Shown in pieces: positions 1-11,763 of a stretch of 64,000 nucleotides of DNA. The stretch's first letter is position 1. Every line of letters begins with the position of its first letter. A program made the translations under genes and the position numbers. Source of the stretch: Salarias fasciatus (Eukaryota; Chordata; Actinopteri; Blenniiformes; Blenniidae); contig NC_043755.1 in the NCBI RefSeq assembly GCF_902148845.1, forward strand, positions 1,164,378 to 1,228,377, given 5' to 3'. The notes below the pieces were generated by a model, which saw only the letters and a program-made list of their open reading frames with translations, made no database searches and was not told where the DNA came from.

Positions 1-109
1 TTGAAAATGTAAACCAAGATACACACTGATGAGTTTGTGACTCTAGAATAAAGTGTTTCATATTATATATGTACTACTTTACTGAACCTTTTTCAAATTT
101 TGCCACCAG

Positions 110-1178
110 GTCAGAAGGGAGGTAAAGGCTCCGCAGGTGATCGAGGTAAAGGCCTGCCAGGACCCGACGGACCACAAGGACTCAGAGGTTTGATCATGGT
201 TCTTTTTCATTTTAAGTAGAGACGAGAGTTTCCTGAACACATGGGCCTGATCCACACTTGAAGAGGCGGTGAAACTAATACTATATTTGCGGTGCAGATT
301 TTTATGTCTGCTTTAAGTTGGGAATAATGAGCCATTTAATATAACTACGTCAATTAAATCTTTATTTAAATAGCATTTCAGAATCGATCTTCAGAAAGTG
401 CTTCGACAAAAAAAAAAAAACAAAAAACGCCACAATGACAGGAAAATAAAATAGAATAAACTCGTATCAAACTCAGTTTAACTATATGAAAACAAATTCT
501 AAAACAATATATTAAATTGATTCGAAAAATATCAAATATCTGCACTGGAACAAACAGGAAACTGATGGAATCATTCAGAATTTGTCCTCTTTTTTGTTAA
601 AGCCACAAATGTTTCCATTAGAGATAGCATCGGCTTGAGTCTTGCTGTGGATTTTTAGCTTTATGAAGTTTTGTGATTTGAAGCTAAAATTAAATGTAGC
701 TCCTAAATTTGTTGTTTTTGAATTAGACTATTTCAGAAAAAGTGTCGGATCCATTTTTGAATAATCAATGAAGAGAGTGAAATGTATAGCTGAGTGTCGT
801 CTACATATCTGCGGAGAGAAAGAAATTTTTATGTAACATCCATGGTTCAGTAGTAAAAATGCATTAACCTTAATTTTTTTGGGGGGGACACCTTCTACCC
901 TTCGGCTGAATAGAGGAGGTCAGATCTTCTCTCACCTTTTCCGTAACTTCTTTTTATGAATCTGCCTCCCAGGTTTGCCGGGTCACCCAGCAGAGCCCAA
1001 AGATGGCGCTGAGGGACCCCGCGGCCCCCGCGGCTTCCCCGGCCCGGTCGGTCAGACCGGCATGCTCGGGTTTCAAGGCGTGCCTGGATTTTGTGAAGCG
1101 CGGGACTGCAGCATTCACGCGCCGGTCATGCGCAAAGAGCAGGGCCTGGTGAAAGGACCCGTGAGTTCAAAGATCTGA
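110..1178 (+). CDS. 3' end of a FACIT-type collagen gene (two exons seen)
   Basis: Two in-frame exons, at 110-187 and 973-1178, encode uninterrupted Gly-X-Y repeats and then a short non-collagenous end. Both begin in phase 1 after AG acceptors. The last exon leaves the triple helix at VPGFCEARDC, a Cys-x4-Cys pair just after the helix. That pair is the hallmark of FACIT collagens, where it links the three chains. The chain continues as KEQGLVKGP and stops at 1178. FACIT collagens coat fibrils in the extracellular matrix. The donor after 187 (gtttga) is weak. A strong GTGAGT lies inside the last exon right after the GLVKGP codons, so the annotated stop could be read-through of a skipped donor. 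The rest of the gene lies upstream of the window. I am confident of the family but cannot tell which FACIT member it is. Confidence 0.85.
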
Positions 1179-4100
1179 GGACTGCTGCGGGACGAGAGGG
1201 CTGATGGGAATCACCCGGTGGAGGTTCATCTCAACAATCACACAGGAACTGGGTTTACTGAAGAAAAAACAACTAGTTGACAATAATGTCTTTTGTGAGT
1301 TCATATAGAAGCTGATGTTAAAATGTCAGTGGGCCCAGTAATGTACCATGGGGCACTCTGCTGAAAAAGATGCTGTAAATTCATCCATTAGAACAAGAGA
1401 TAGTTTATTTTTACAATTTTGTCAATAAAAAATTTTAATTTGTCATTGAAAAAAGGAGTAAATCATTCCCGACTGGATTACTTCATTGATTTCAGTTTAT
1501 TTCTACTCTTCTCTGCTATCATCAGACTTAATCAATAAATGTTGTGTAAATATTTTGTAAAGAATCTGAAATACATGTACTGTTCTCTGAAATGTTTCAG
1601 ATAAACTGACTGATTTTTTAAAATCTGAGTCTTTACTTTTACAAAGCTTTTCAGATGTTTTAGTTGTTTTTTTTTTCGTTCTTTTGTTGAAAATCTAAAG
1701 GATTTTTTTTTTTTTACAACTCTGTGCAAACTATTTCCTGGCAAACGTGCATATCGCCAATGATATACAGTCCAAAATGACCACATCAACGTCAAAATTG
1801 TGTCCATGTACACATAAAAAAAATATTCTTGGATATAAGTTAGTTTGAACTCACGTTTTTGGTGTCAATGATGCAAAACAGCCACATTTTCACCAGTTCT
1901 AGATACTTAAACAATCTTGATTGTTAATAAATTTAAACTTCTGGGTGTTTTCAGTTGTCTTTTATTTCATTAAAAATGTGTAAATTGTTTAATTATCTAA
2001 ATTTGGAATTGTGTCAACCTGGAAAAAACAACATTCTTGAAGAAATCGTCGTTTTCTGTTTTTTTAAGGCAAGACAGCTTTGCTTCTGGAGCATATTTCA
2101 GAAACAATGCAATTGAAAGTGCTTACATGAACATGAACCGCTGGAAACGAGAAACATGCATAAAAATGAGATAAGAAAAAAAAGTTGAAAGTTATGGTAA
2201 CAATTATGATACTTGTTTTGACAAATTAGACAAAATTCAAGAGTTTTTTCCCGAAATTATTTATTGGGACAAGCATGCACATAATTCTTGGTCTTTTAGT
2301 ATAAAAAGCTAGTTTGACATTCATGAGTGTCGGGAGGGAGAATGAAAAAAACATGACAGAAGCACGGGCAAGAAAAGTAATGTAACTTGGCAAACTCGAC
2401 AGTGTTGACGTTTGCTGAGAAAAAAAAATTATAGTGATAAAAATAACATGAAATAATAAATACAAACAACAACAACAAACAATAATAAAAACAGCAGCAG
2501 CAGCAGCAGTATTGCTGGGGATGAAAAACAGACATTGTCAAGCACAATACTTTCTCTTTTGGATTTGAGACCAGTTTCATTTTATTGTGATTAATACTGG
2601 AGTGAGTGATGAAAATAATGCCTGGCAGTGATTAAAGATCAGAGAAAACTATGAAGCAAAGAAGAGCATCTTCACCGCCGTTGTCAAAAGTGCAGATTGT
2701 CGAGCCCTCATGTTGTTAGTATTGTGCGATGATTTTGTAAACATTTTATAACGACGACTCCACTTACTCTTTCCTGAACATACCTGAAAATGACACCAAA
2801 AACAGTGCCGAAGGGTTGCTAAATTATATTCAACTGATTTTGGATTAACCAAATTATTTCTGAGGAATGACAAGAGATTAAGGAGTTAAAAAAAACAGTC
2901 TTAAGAAAAGTGCATAGAATGAAACGCGACAGTTTCCAAAGTGCAAAGAGGTTTAGCTTTATGAACGGAGTGGTAGCTTATTTACTGTTTGGACCAACTA
3001 CAAGCGCAAAGTTAGAAATTATCTACAATAAATACTTTGTTAAAGCTGATTGCTACATAGATACTGATCCTGTGGAGGCTGTGTGGATTTGGAATTTTTG
3101 AGTTTTGGTGACTGTGAAGACTTGTTGATCCCCCCAGTGAAACTCGCTAACCAAAAGTCAAACCAGTTGAAAACCTGCTACTGAAGTCGGCTCACAATTC
3201 AAAACTTTCACATCAAAAACGTGCAGCAAACAAACCTAATCTGTATCACAAAGAATTGAACAAATCCCACACAGCAGGCGTACCTGATAAAATAGTTTGT
3301 TGACTGCTTGATGGACTGAATTCATTTAGTTATGAGAGATGTTCTGTTCCGGTTTCACAGCTAATGCAAGTTCGGTTAAAAAAATAAGTGTGGGGAAAAA
3401 AAGCATTTTAGTCCTATTTGCTGTCAACTGATGTTATCAAGAGGTACGTCAGCGGCTGACAGCAGTGTCTCTGTTCATTGGACCAAACATGACAAATGTG
3501 AGCAAACTCTAGAAATAAGGAGAAAAAGATAAACAATGCAAAACATCTGAAATGGTTTGATGGACAGAGTTTGTTCTTGAACATGTTCTGTGGAGGTTGA
3601 GACGGCCTCAGGGTTGGCCAGCTCATATTCTGTCTCCCTCCTTTGCTGGCTTTGTGTCCCTATTGCATTAATCTGTGGGCGGAGCTTACACCTGAGGACT
3701 GCAGTCATGCAGCACAGGCAGGTGCGCTGCATTCTCTCTCTCTCCCCCCTCTCACCTGCAGACTGGCCTCTTCTTTGGTTTTGTATTTTGTTACAGTACT
3801 CATTCACATTTACACTCTCCCTCCCAACCCCCCCCCCCCCCCCCCCCCCCCCCCCACGCACACACACACACACACTCACACACACACACTAACCTTTACA
3901 TTTACTGATCCTCACTTCATGATGATTTGCTTATTTAATTAAGTTTAAGGTTGTGACAAGGTACATTCAAACGTCTAGTTCAATTAAATACTGACAGTAA
4001 GGCGGCGAAAACAACAGAAATGAGAGGTACTTGGTGGCTGTATCGTGACTGAAGAGCTGAAAACAAGAGTTTTTTTGGTTTTTAGAGTAAATTACTGGCT

Positions 4101-6085
4101 TATTTGTCAGTTGTGGTTTTGGTAGTGGAGGAAGAGTGTGCAGTAGCAGCGTTTCAGTAAAGTTGAATTCACCCCTCATTTCATGGTTGGAGTCGGAATG
4201 TTTTCAGAGAAGTTCCACGTTGGAAGCTGTTAAGCTTTCAATGTGTCCAAACAAGATTTTCATTTAAACATACCCGGTATGTGGTATCTCTCTACTATCC
4301 AGAACAAAAACTGAGTGATAAAGTCCCTTATTCCCAAAACATTTAGCTTATTATCATAGAAAAATAAGATATCTGAGAGTATAAAATAATAATTAAAAAA
4401 AATTCATGAGTAGAGACAATCTTCTATCAAAAGCACGCTGGCATGTATAATCTAACGGTAATTAGAGTATCCTAGCTGACGCCTGAATTCCTACTAAGTT
4501 TCCCAGGAGCGGATTCTGACGTTAATGACTGTTGGAAAGTGTTCATTGAGAGTCAGAAAGAACTACTCAAAATCACTCTGATGAGTCAAAGACAGGCACA
4601 GGAAACAAGAGGGAAAAGGCGAGTTAAAGTGAGACGGATGGTTCTGACATTCTGGAATCCATTGATATCATAGTTTTGAAACGTGTGGATGTTTTAAAAT
4701 GTGTGAGAGTTTTACAATGTTTGATCTTTCTCTGTTGAACATACAGTACTTTAAATAACTGTTAGCTCATTTTTTAGCAGCATAAATAGTCAAGTACAAA
4801 ATGGCTTCAAATAAATATCTGATATGTTGATTTAAATAGAATTTGTGACCTAATATGTGAAAGAAAGTCAAACTTCCTACTGTGATTTATTTCAAGCCGC
4901 TTGAAATTACTCAGATTATGAAGGTTTAAAGATATCACATTGTGCTTCTGTTAACAGCAAAGTTAATTTTGTTCTCACTCAGTGTGGTTCTAGATACATA
5001 TCCTCCAGACTCCTCCAGCAGATGCTCTTCTTTGCTCCGATCGGCTCTGATCTCTGTTCGGTCTCATGCTGTAGTCAACTGGGGCACTTCTCAAGTTTCA
5101 CAGATAAACTAAAATTCTTCATTTATGTGTTCATGTTAAATAAACTTTACAGTGTTGGTAGTGCGCTCACTGTAGTAAAGAAAATAAAACTCCTTTCTCA
5201 CCATCTGAATTGTGACTGAGCACAACCACTGGAAGGACACTTGTTTAGCAATCAAGGCTGGTAAAGTTTTGAAAAAGTTGAACTTCTTGTTCGGAATTTT
5301 ACTTCAAATGTAGTTAAAATTTCCTTTCACCTCCAAAAACCCATCAAGTAATTATTGAAAATCGGCTTGCAGGATACAAAGACTGGGGATGTTTCGGAAT
5401 GAATTAAAGGAAGCATCTCTTGTGGCACTCAGTTTCAATCCAGGAGCATGAGAATAAAGGAGACTGAGATGTAAACACTTTCTGCTCCTGATGGAATCAC
5501 TCTGATGATAAAATACCCCGACCAATACAGCAAAATCAATGAGGTCCGAAAGCTGCAGTTCTATCTCACAAAACATGGAAGAAATACAGAAAGAGCATGA
5601 CTTCCATTCCAGTAATAATGCCCCATGTGATTTGATTAAAAAACAAGAAATTATCTTCCAAAAAAAGAAAATCCCTGAATCTGTTGTATTGTTCTGTGAT
5701 ATTTGTTTGGCCAAGTTTCCTGAGTAGTGATATTTAACAAGGTAGAAATTGTTGTTTTTTTCAGTGCATTTAAAAGAAAGTTTGTGTAGAGTTTCAGCAA
5801 AGCCAATGCAGCACAGTGAGACCAGCTAATGAAGGAAATATCAGGTGACAGTGAATTGAAAATAAGACTGTAAACATATTCAAACTTCATTTACAATATG
5901 AGGGGTACCTTGTCTTGCAATTAATAATAAAAGACTAAAAGTGATGTGCATAGAAGTTGTTCCCTTTTCAAGCTATGACACTGAGAGTTTGAGGAGCAGC
6001 GATAGGATCTTTCATACGGCCCAGTGTTGAAGACAGCGCAGAGGTTTTCACAGTACCACGAAGTGGAGCTGAAACGGATGATGCC
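1179..6085. other. Non-coding stretch downstream of the collagen gene
   Basis: AT-rich DNA with no convincing exon pair. It holds the collagen 3' UTR, a CAG run at about 2493-2508, and a poly-C/CA microsatellite near 3830-3890. Short open frames here are low-complexity or lack splice sites. The last part should contain the 3' UTR of the minus-strand gene that ends at 6086. Confidence 0.6.
3828..3891. repeat. Poly-C plus CA microsatellite
   Basis: A C run of about 28 bases passes directly into CA dinucleotides. It creates spurious Pro-rich and Gly-rich open frames on both strands, which I do not count as genes. Confidence 0.9.
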
Positions 6086-9000
6086 TCAGAAGATGGTGTA
6101 TCCAGCAGCGATCACGAGACCCAGCAGCAACAACACAGGAGAGGCTAGAAAAGAAAAGAGAAAACCTCAGCTCAACAGCAGGTTTCAAACCTGAACAGAG
6201 TGTTAATCATCCAGTCTAATCCTTCTAATGTCTTGAAATTAAGGTTCTTGCTGAAAAAAAAACAATAGGTTTCTGTATGAAAAACAACTTAGAGCAGAGA
6301 TTCCCATCTATATCTGACTGAAAGTGGGAGGAGGTCAGGCGTCTGCAGCCTGTGGCTCTGTAGCTCAGCTGTAGCGGATCCCTGAAGATTTCACTGAATT
6401 ATGAGCAAATAATCTTTTTTTATTCTGTTTGCATACCAGACTCACTCTCAGAAAAGACTCTCAGCTTCAGGCTAAAAAGAGTTTAAAAAGTGTGAACTGA
6501 ATTGAATCAGGTCAGGCTCCGGCTTGTTGAAGCACCACACGCTATTGACACGCAGCGGCAGGGAGGAAACCCTGCCACGCCTGTGAGTATTTATTTTATG
6601 TTGATAGGGGCAGACATCATAAGTCTCACTTCTTTCTGTTCCTTTTCATTTCTTTCTTTTAAAAAAGAATGAAAGAAATAAAATCAATCAATCAATCAAT
6701 CACTAGCAATGCAAAATTAGCTTAAACTGCAGAAACAGCTGCAACAAAATGAAATGTTTCAGAGTCAAAATGGCTAAAACAGCAGCTGAAACAACGGAAT
6801 CAGCTAAAATGTCTAAAGAAATGGTAAATGGACTACACTTATATAGCGCTTTTTCACCTGCATTAGCAGAGACCAAAGCGCTTTACACTGCAGGATCACA
6901 TTCACCCATTCACACACACATTCACACACCGGTGGAGGCGGCTGCCATGCAAGGCACTCAGTCCGTCCACCCGGGGCAATTCAGGGTTCAGTGTCTTGCC
7001 CAAGGACACTTCGACATGCAGACAGGGGGAGACAGGAATCGAACTCACAACTTCCCGATTGTCAGATGACTGCTCTCACTACTGATCCACAGCCGCCCAA
7101 AAAAGGCAAACTGTTCAGAAGTGTGCTATTAGAACTAATTACTACAGTTGTGGTGCCCATAGAAACTGTAACATGTTTTCCTTAGTTTCCACAGAGACAA
7201 ATCAGAGCGTTTTCAAAAATGTTTGTGCTTTCACTTGAAAACTTCATCGTGTAAACGGGGACTAAGTAAGAACTAAAATCTTTTACTAATGTGTGCTGGT
7301 TACAGGATTGAACTTTTTCACAACTGCTTTGCTTTCATTCTGAACTGAACATGTTTGTGTGCTTTTCCCCAAATGAAAGATTAAAATTTGAGTCGGGCAA
7401 CACACAACAAAATACAGAAACATTACAGAGACAGAGCAGGAGATTTAGCTCTTCAGTGTTCTTGATTTCTTTCTGAATATTGTTTACTTACTTTAAAGGT
7501 GTAATACAACATTTTGATTTCCGGGTGGATCTCCTAAATAATTGGTGGGTCTGTTTGTCAATCATTCTGACGAGCTGCTTTCGTAAGGCGGTTCTCCATG
7601 CTTGCGCCCAATCAGCTTCTCCCTTTTGCGCATGCGCCTTCAGAGTGTTTATGTAGCCGGTGAGCTTCTGAGCTCGTACTTACCGACGGCGAGTCTGACA
7701 TAATGAAACTGTAACTGTTTCGGAAAAAAAGCTTTATTTATGAGCGAGGCGGATCGCAGAAACTGTAAACAGAGCCGTGCACGCCGGAGAAGAGGAGATC
7801 GCGCTCGTACACTTCCGCGTTTCCTGGGAGAAGCAGGAGAGCCGGGCGGATGGTCTGGCGCATGCGCGTTGTTCAAAAAGTGAGTAACAGACGTGGGGCT
7901 TCGTCTTTTCGAGAAAATCGTGTATTAGACCTTTAACTTATTCTCTGTGATTTTGTTATCCTTGTGTCTCTTGTACTGTCTTGGTTAACTGATGTGTGCA
8001 TACTAATAAATGAATTAACTGAAAACTCTCATTAACAACACAGATGTTGTACGTAAGTTTGCTTCTTTTTTTTTTTAAACCTGTCCTGTCCAGCATGGAA
8101 GCAGCAGAATGCAGGTCTGGTTGCTGTTATCTGCCCGGCAGGTTTGCACTTCCAATAGGAGCTTATAAGTATCAAGCTCCTCTTTGATAACATGCTTTTT
8201 TTTTAATTTATTGTATTTATTTTGAGTACTGATACATAATGTTGCCGAACCTCACAGGGGGACAGAAAGTGAAAGAATAAACAAGTGAACAGACAAGCAA
8301 ACAACAAAAGGGGATGAAGAAAAGGAAGAGAGTGCAAAGATATGACAGTGTTTAATTAATATCGACATTCCAGATGACTGACAACTTCACTTGCATAAAA
8401 ATATGACAGAGGGCATCCTATGGACTTTTGTTGGAGATTATAGCTGGTAGTGAACCGGGGGCGTGCAAACTGAGAATCCAGGTATGAAATTACACCAGAG
8501 CATCTGGAGAGGCCTCTTACAGATCCCCATTAGTCTGACCCACAACAAGAAAACAAGGTGACTGAGTCCACATGCAGAATATGAAGAGTGATTAAAGATC
8601 AGCGTGACCATGCAAATGTGAGAGTGATCATGCATCTATAACCTTTGACCCCTGAGAAGACCAGAAACAGGCCGGAGAGGCCCTCAGGGCCCAGACAACC
8701 GGCGGCATCCTAGAGCCCAGATCCCAGCCACTCCCCCAGCTAAGTTTGCATTTTGAAAATGGAAATATACAGATGATCACTTAATTCTTTATTCAAATCA
8801 TAATTTCTGGATAAAAAAAAAAAGGGAAACAAGACTCACAAGACTGGCAGGAGTTCCAGGGTGTTGTGTAGCTGCATGTCTTTGCACAGTAGTGAATGAT
8901 CTTCTCCTCAATAAATTCACCCTGCAAGCACAAGAGGGGATTTCAAGCTTGTTTGTTTCGAACTCAACATTATATCAAAATATTATGAAATGTTTGTCCC

Positions 9001-10976
9001 TGGAAGAGAGTAACGTACGACTTCGCACACTGATTCGGCTTTCACTTCCACACACTGATCCAGCGTCAGCAGCCCATCCTGGAGAGCTATGCAGGGAGAC
9101 TGGCAGGTTTTCTCCTGCGTTGCGCTGTTGTAGTGGGCGATGGGCTGAAATCAGAGTAATACACGCTGTTTTCAATCTTAAAGCCAGATATAAATCATTA
9201 TAGCTCATCAGTAACATCCATTCTACCAAATCCTTATTCAAAGCGTCATGTATTTTTAGCTTGATTGGGGGAATAAAAAAAGTAAAAAGCAATCAAGCAA
9301 CACATGTGGCACTGATGATTTTTATGTGAATGGATCATGAATGTGAAGACAGTTTTGATGGTTTTGATTAAAATCATTCTTAGAAATTGCTGTTCAAGAA
9401 ACATAAAACAGCAACAAGCTAACTCTTAAAGGCTCCAGAGAAAAACTCTTGGGATTAATTGAGTGTTCAAAGTGTGGAGACGGCCCCCACTTTAAGGATA
9501 AATCATGAAAAAAAAATTAAATATCTAGATTCCAAGCTTTAAAATATTCTATTTATGCACATTTTCAGAACAGAATATATTACATAATGTTTATATTGTA
9601 GCTGTGTGTTACAGCGTGTGTTTAGAGGATGTGTTATTTGTTTCATGATTCACAGCTCATCTGGATCAGGTGTGTGAGTCGTACAAAGATGCAGCAGGTT
9701 TGAAATGTGAGTACTGGGCCCCAATTACTGGACAATATTTCAACTGAGATTCTGCATGCCAGCATTGTTGATAATGTCCATCTAAGTGCAGTAGCAGCAT
9801 TTCCGCCGTCTGCAGATGGAGCGAGAGCGTTTCCACAAAGTGGCAATGACGGAGTGTGAGTGTGGCGATTTCAGTGGTTCTGAGCACCGACGTCATCTAA
9901 ACAGACATTTGAAATGTAACAAAGGTTTTGTGTTTTTACTTGAAAACGCTGTGCAAAATGGGTGCTTGGTGTCATTGGAGCAAACTTTCATGATTCTGTA
10001 ACTGTGTTGTTTTCCCCATTGGGTCATTAATCTGGGGTAATACAGCAATATTTGAAACGTCAGAAAAAGGGATATTTAATGAACAAAACTCAGACAACTT
10101 GAACATTTTCCCAAATCACATATTTGCATTTTACACACCATTTCTGGAACTAAGGTACAGAAATTCAATTAAAGGTATCCATGGGTCAGAATTTAATAAA
10201 AGAAAGTTTACCTTTAATAAGTTAACACTTGTTAACGCAAGTTAACACTTTTTTTAAATCACAACTACAAAACTGTCAGTTCCCTCAGTCTGCATAACAG
10301 AGCCTGATTTTATCTTTTTACCTTGTTTTTGATAAACCAAGAGTGATCACACTTGGGGTTAAATTCCAGCTGTGGACGCCCACAGCATTGGTATTCAGAG
10401 GTGCTCTCCTTCACCTCTGAACTGGCACTGACACTCACACAGCAGCACCTGAGGAATGCAAAGAAGAAACAGGCTGTGAATAAAACACCCCCATTCTAAA
10501 TGTGCACGGTGCTAACAATGCTCTTTATTATTGCATCTTAACTGAGTTTAACAAATGGAAGTGCATCTTCAAACTATTGCTCACAGACATAAAACACATC
10601 AGGGATTGTTTTGATTTCTTTTCGTTTCAGTTTTCTGATAAGACTTGTTATTTGTAGGATCTATTACATACTAGAGTTGGGTATTTACCCCTGGGAATTC
10701 CCAGGTATTTTCAGAATTACCCACGTGGAGCAAAGTTCATCTTAAACTACCAGTGAAAAGTTGAGGGATTTCCCATTGAGTTTCTGTTCCTACTTTTACT
10801 TTCAGACTCCAGCCATAATCATATCATGAATACATAATTATAAATGTTTAATCGCCCGAAGAGCAGAAGCGTACACAAATAAGCTGTCGGCATTTTTAAA
10901 AGTCTTGAATAAATTTAAAAAGAGCTCTCTTATGTTTTCAGAAATGTTAGCGGTCATGACGACCCCCCCCCCCCCC

Positions 10977-11007
<31 letters not shown>

Positions 11008-11604
11008 CAAATACTCCCTGCAACCACATATTTTCATTATTTTATCTTCGTATCAATACATTTACACACATTTAGCTGATTTTTCTAGCAGAAGTTGTTC
11101 TCGACAAAAGCGAAGCGCCAAACTCCATTAAAAAAATCCTTGGATTTAACAAGATCTGTCTCCCCGTTTACCACATTTCAACATATTTTTCAAAGTAACA
11201 GGAAGAAGTTTGGAAATCGCGTAAAAAGCACGATCACTCTGCAGCTACTTTGTTATTGTTGCGTTATTATTATTATTATTGTTGTTGTTGTTGTTGTTGT
11301 TGTTATTATTATTTCAATCTTACCATTACGAGGTTTTGATTAAGCGGAATCTGCTTTAAAAAGCGATTAAATTTCAGCATAAATCCGAAAAATTACATAC
11401 AAAGACAGTGTTTTGAATTTCTGCATGCAAATATGAATATGTGCGTACAGTGCACGCGTCGACATGTAAAGTACAGTAGGAGTGAGGGAACTTTAACGCT
11501 TTAAACTGCTCAAAAGTTGAAATAAAGTAATTAAGACCGGGTGTTTGTACTTACAGTAGGATAATGACGAGGATCATAATCAGTGCCGCTTGACGAGCTG
11601 TCAT
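6086..11604 (-). CDS. Unrecognised small Cys-rich protein, probably GPI-anchored
   Basis: Five exons join in frame: 11604-11555, 10448-10322, 9144-9019, 8921-8840 and 6144-6086, 444 nt for 147 residues. All have GT donors and AG acceptors (phases 2, 0, 0, 1). Residues 1 to about 25 form a signal peptide starting MTARQAALIMILVIILL. The mature part has 11 cysteines in groups, among them YQCCGRP, CQSPC and YCAKTC. It ends in NSCQSSSPVLLLLGLVIAAG, a small-residue site followed by a hydrophobic tail with only four residues after it. That is the form of a GPI-attachment signal, so a surface protein is inferred. The Cys spacing does not match Ly6/uPAR or chemokines as I know them, and I do not recognise the family. 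The gene is head-to-head with CD83. The 2.7-kb last intron carries a SINE and a MITE. Confidence 0.75.
6824..7098 (-). mobile_element. tRNA-derived SINE
   Basis: On the minus strand the element starts with a tRNA-like head. It has an A-box-like TGGATCAGTAGTGAGAGC and a B-box GTTCGATTCC, followed by a body ending in the teleost-type stretch GCGCTATATAAGTGTAGTCC. It lies in the last intron of the Cys-rich gene. No autonomous coding capacity is expected. The exact ends are approximate. Confidence 0.8.
7493..7936. mobile_element. MITE with TTAA-ended inverted repeats
   Basis: The left end TTAAAGGTGTAATACA and right end TGTATTAGACCTTTAA are imperfect inverted repeats about 440 bp apart. The interior is GC-rich, contains TGCGCATGCGCC, and has no transposase. 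It sits in the last intron of the minus-strand Cys-rich gene. Confidence 0.75.
10965..11003. repeat. Poly-C/CA microsatellite
   Basis: A run of C followed by CA repeats in the first intron of the minus-strand Cys-rich gene. An ATT/GTT trinucleotide stretch follows near 11265-11310. Confidence 0.85.
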
Positions 11605-11763
11605 ATTTGCTTCTCCGCAGGACTGCAGTCTGTAATGACTGAGGTAGGCTACGGACTGGAACGTGACTCCTCCTTTCACTCCACCCCTCTACTGATTCAC
11701 ATATAACGAGCTTTGCGACTACTGTCGTCCTGAAGTTCGCTCAGCTCCGCCGCCGCCGCCACC
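11605..11763. promoter_or_regulatory. Putative bidirectional promoter between the Cys-rich gene and CD83
   Basis: Only 159 bp separate the minus-strand ATG (11604) from the CD83 ATG (11764). An ATATAA element at about 11701-11706 is placed correctly for CD83. The CD83 start has a near-ideal context (GCCGCCGCCACCATGT). Head-to-head spacing this short implies shared control. No factor site is clear enough to call. Confidence 0.6.

Noticed and set aside
2493-2508. CAG run as a coding poly-Gln tract
   Set aside because: It is short, with no surrounding open exon or splice sites on either strand.
3475-3942. Gly-rich and Pro-rich frames around 3.5-3.9 kb
   Set aside because: They are produced by the poly-C/CA microsatellite.
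10322-10448. The YQCC exon as part of a CC chemokine
   Set aside because: The adjacent cysteines suggested it, but the later Cys spacing, extra exons and hydrophobic C-terminus do not fit a chemokine.
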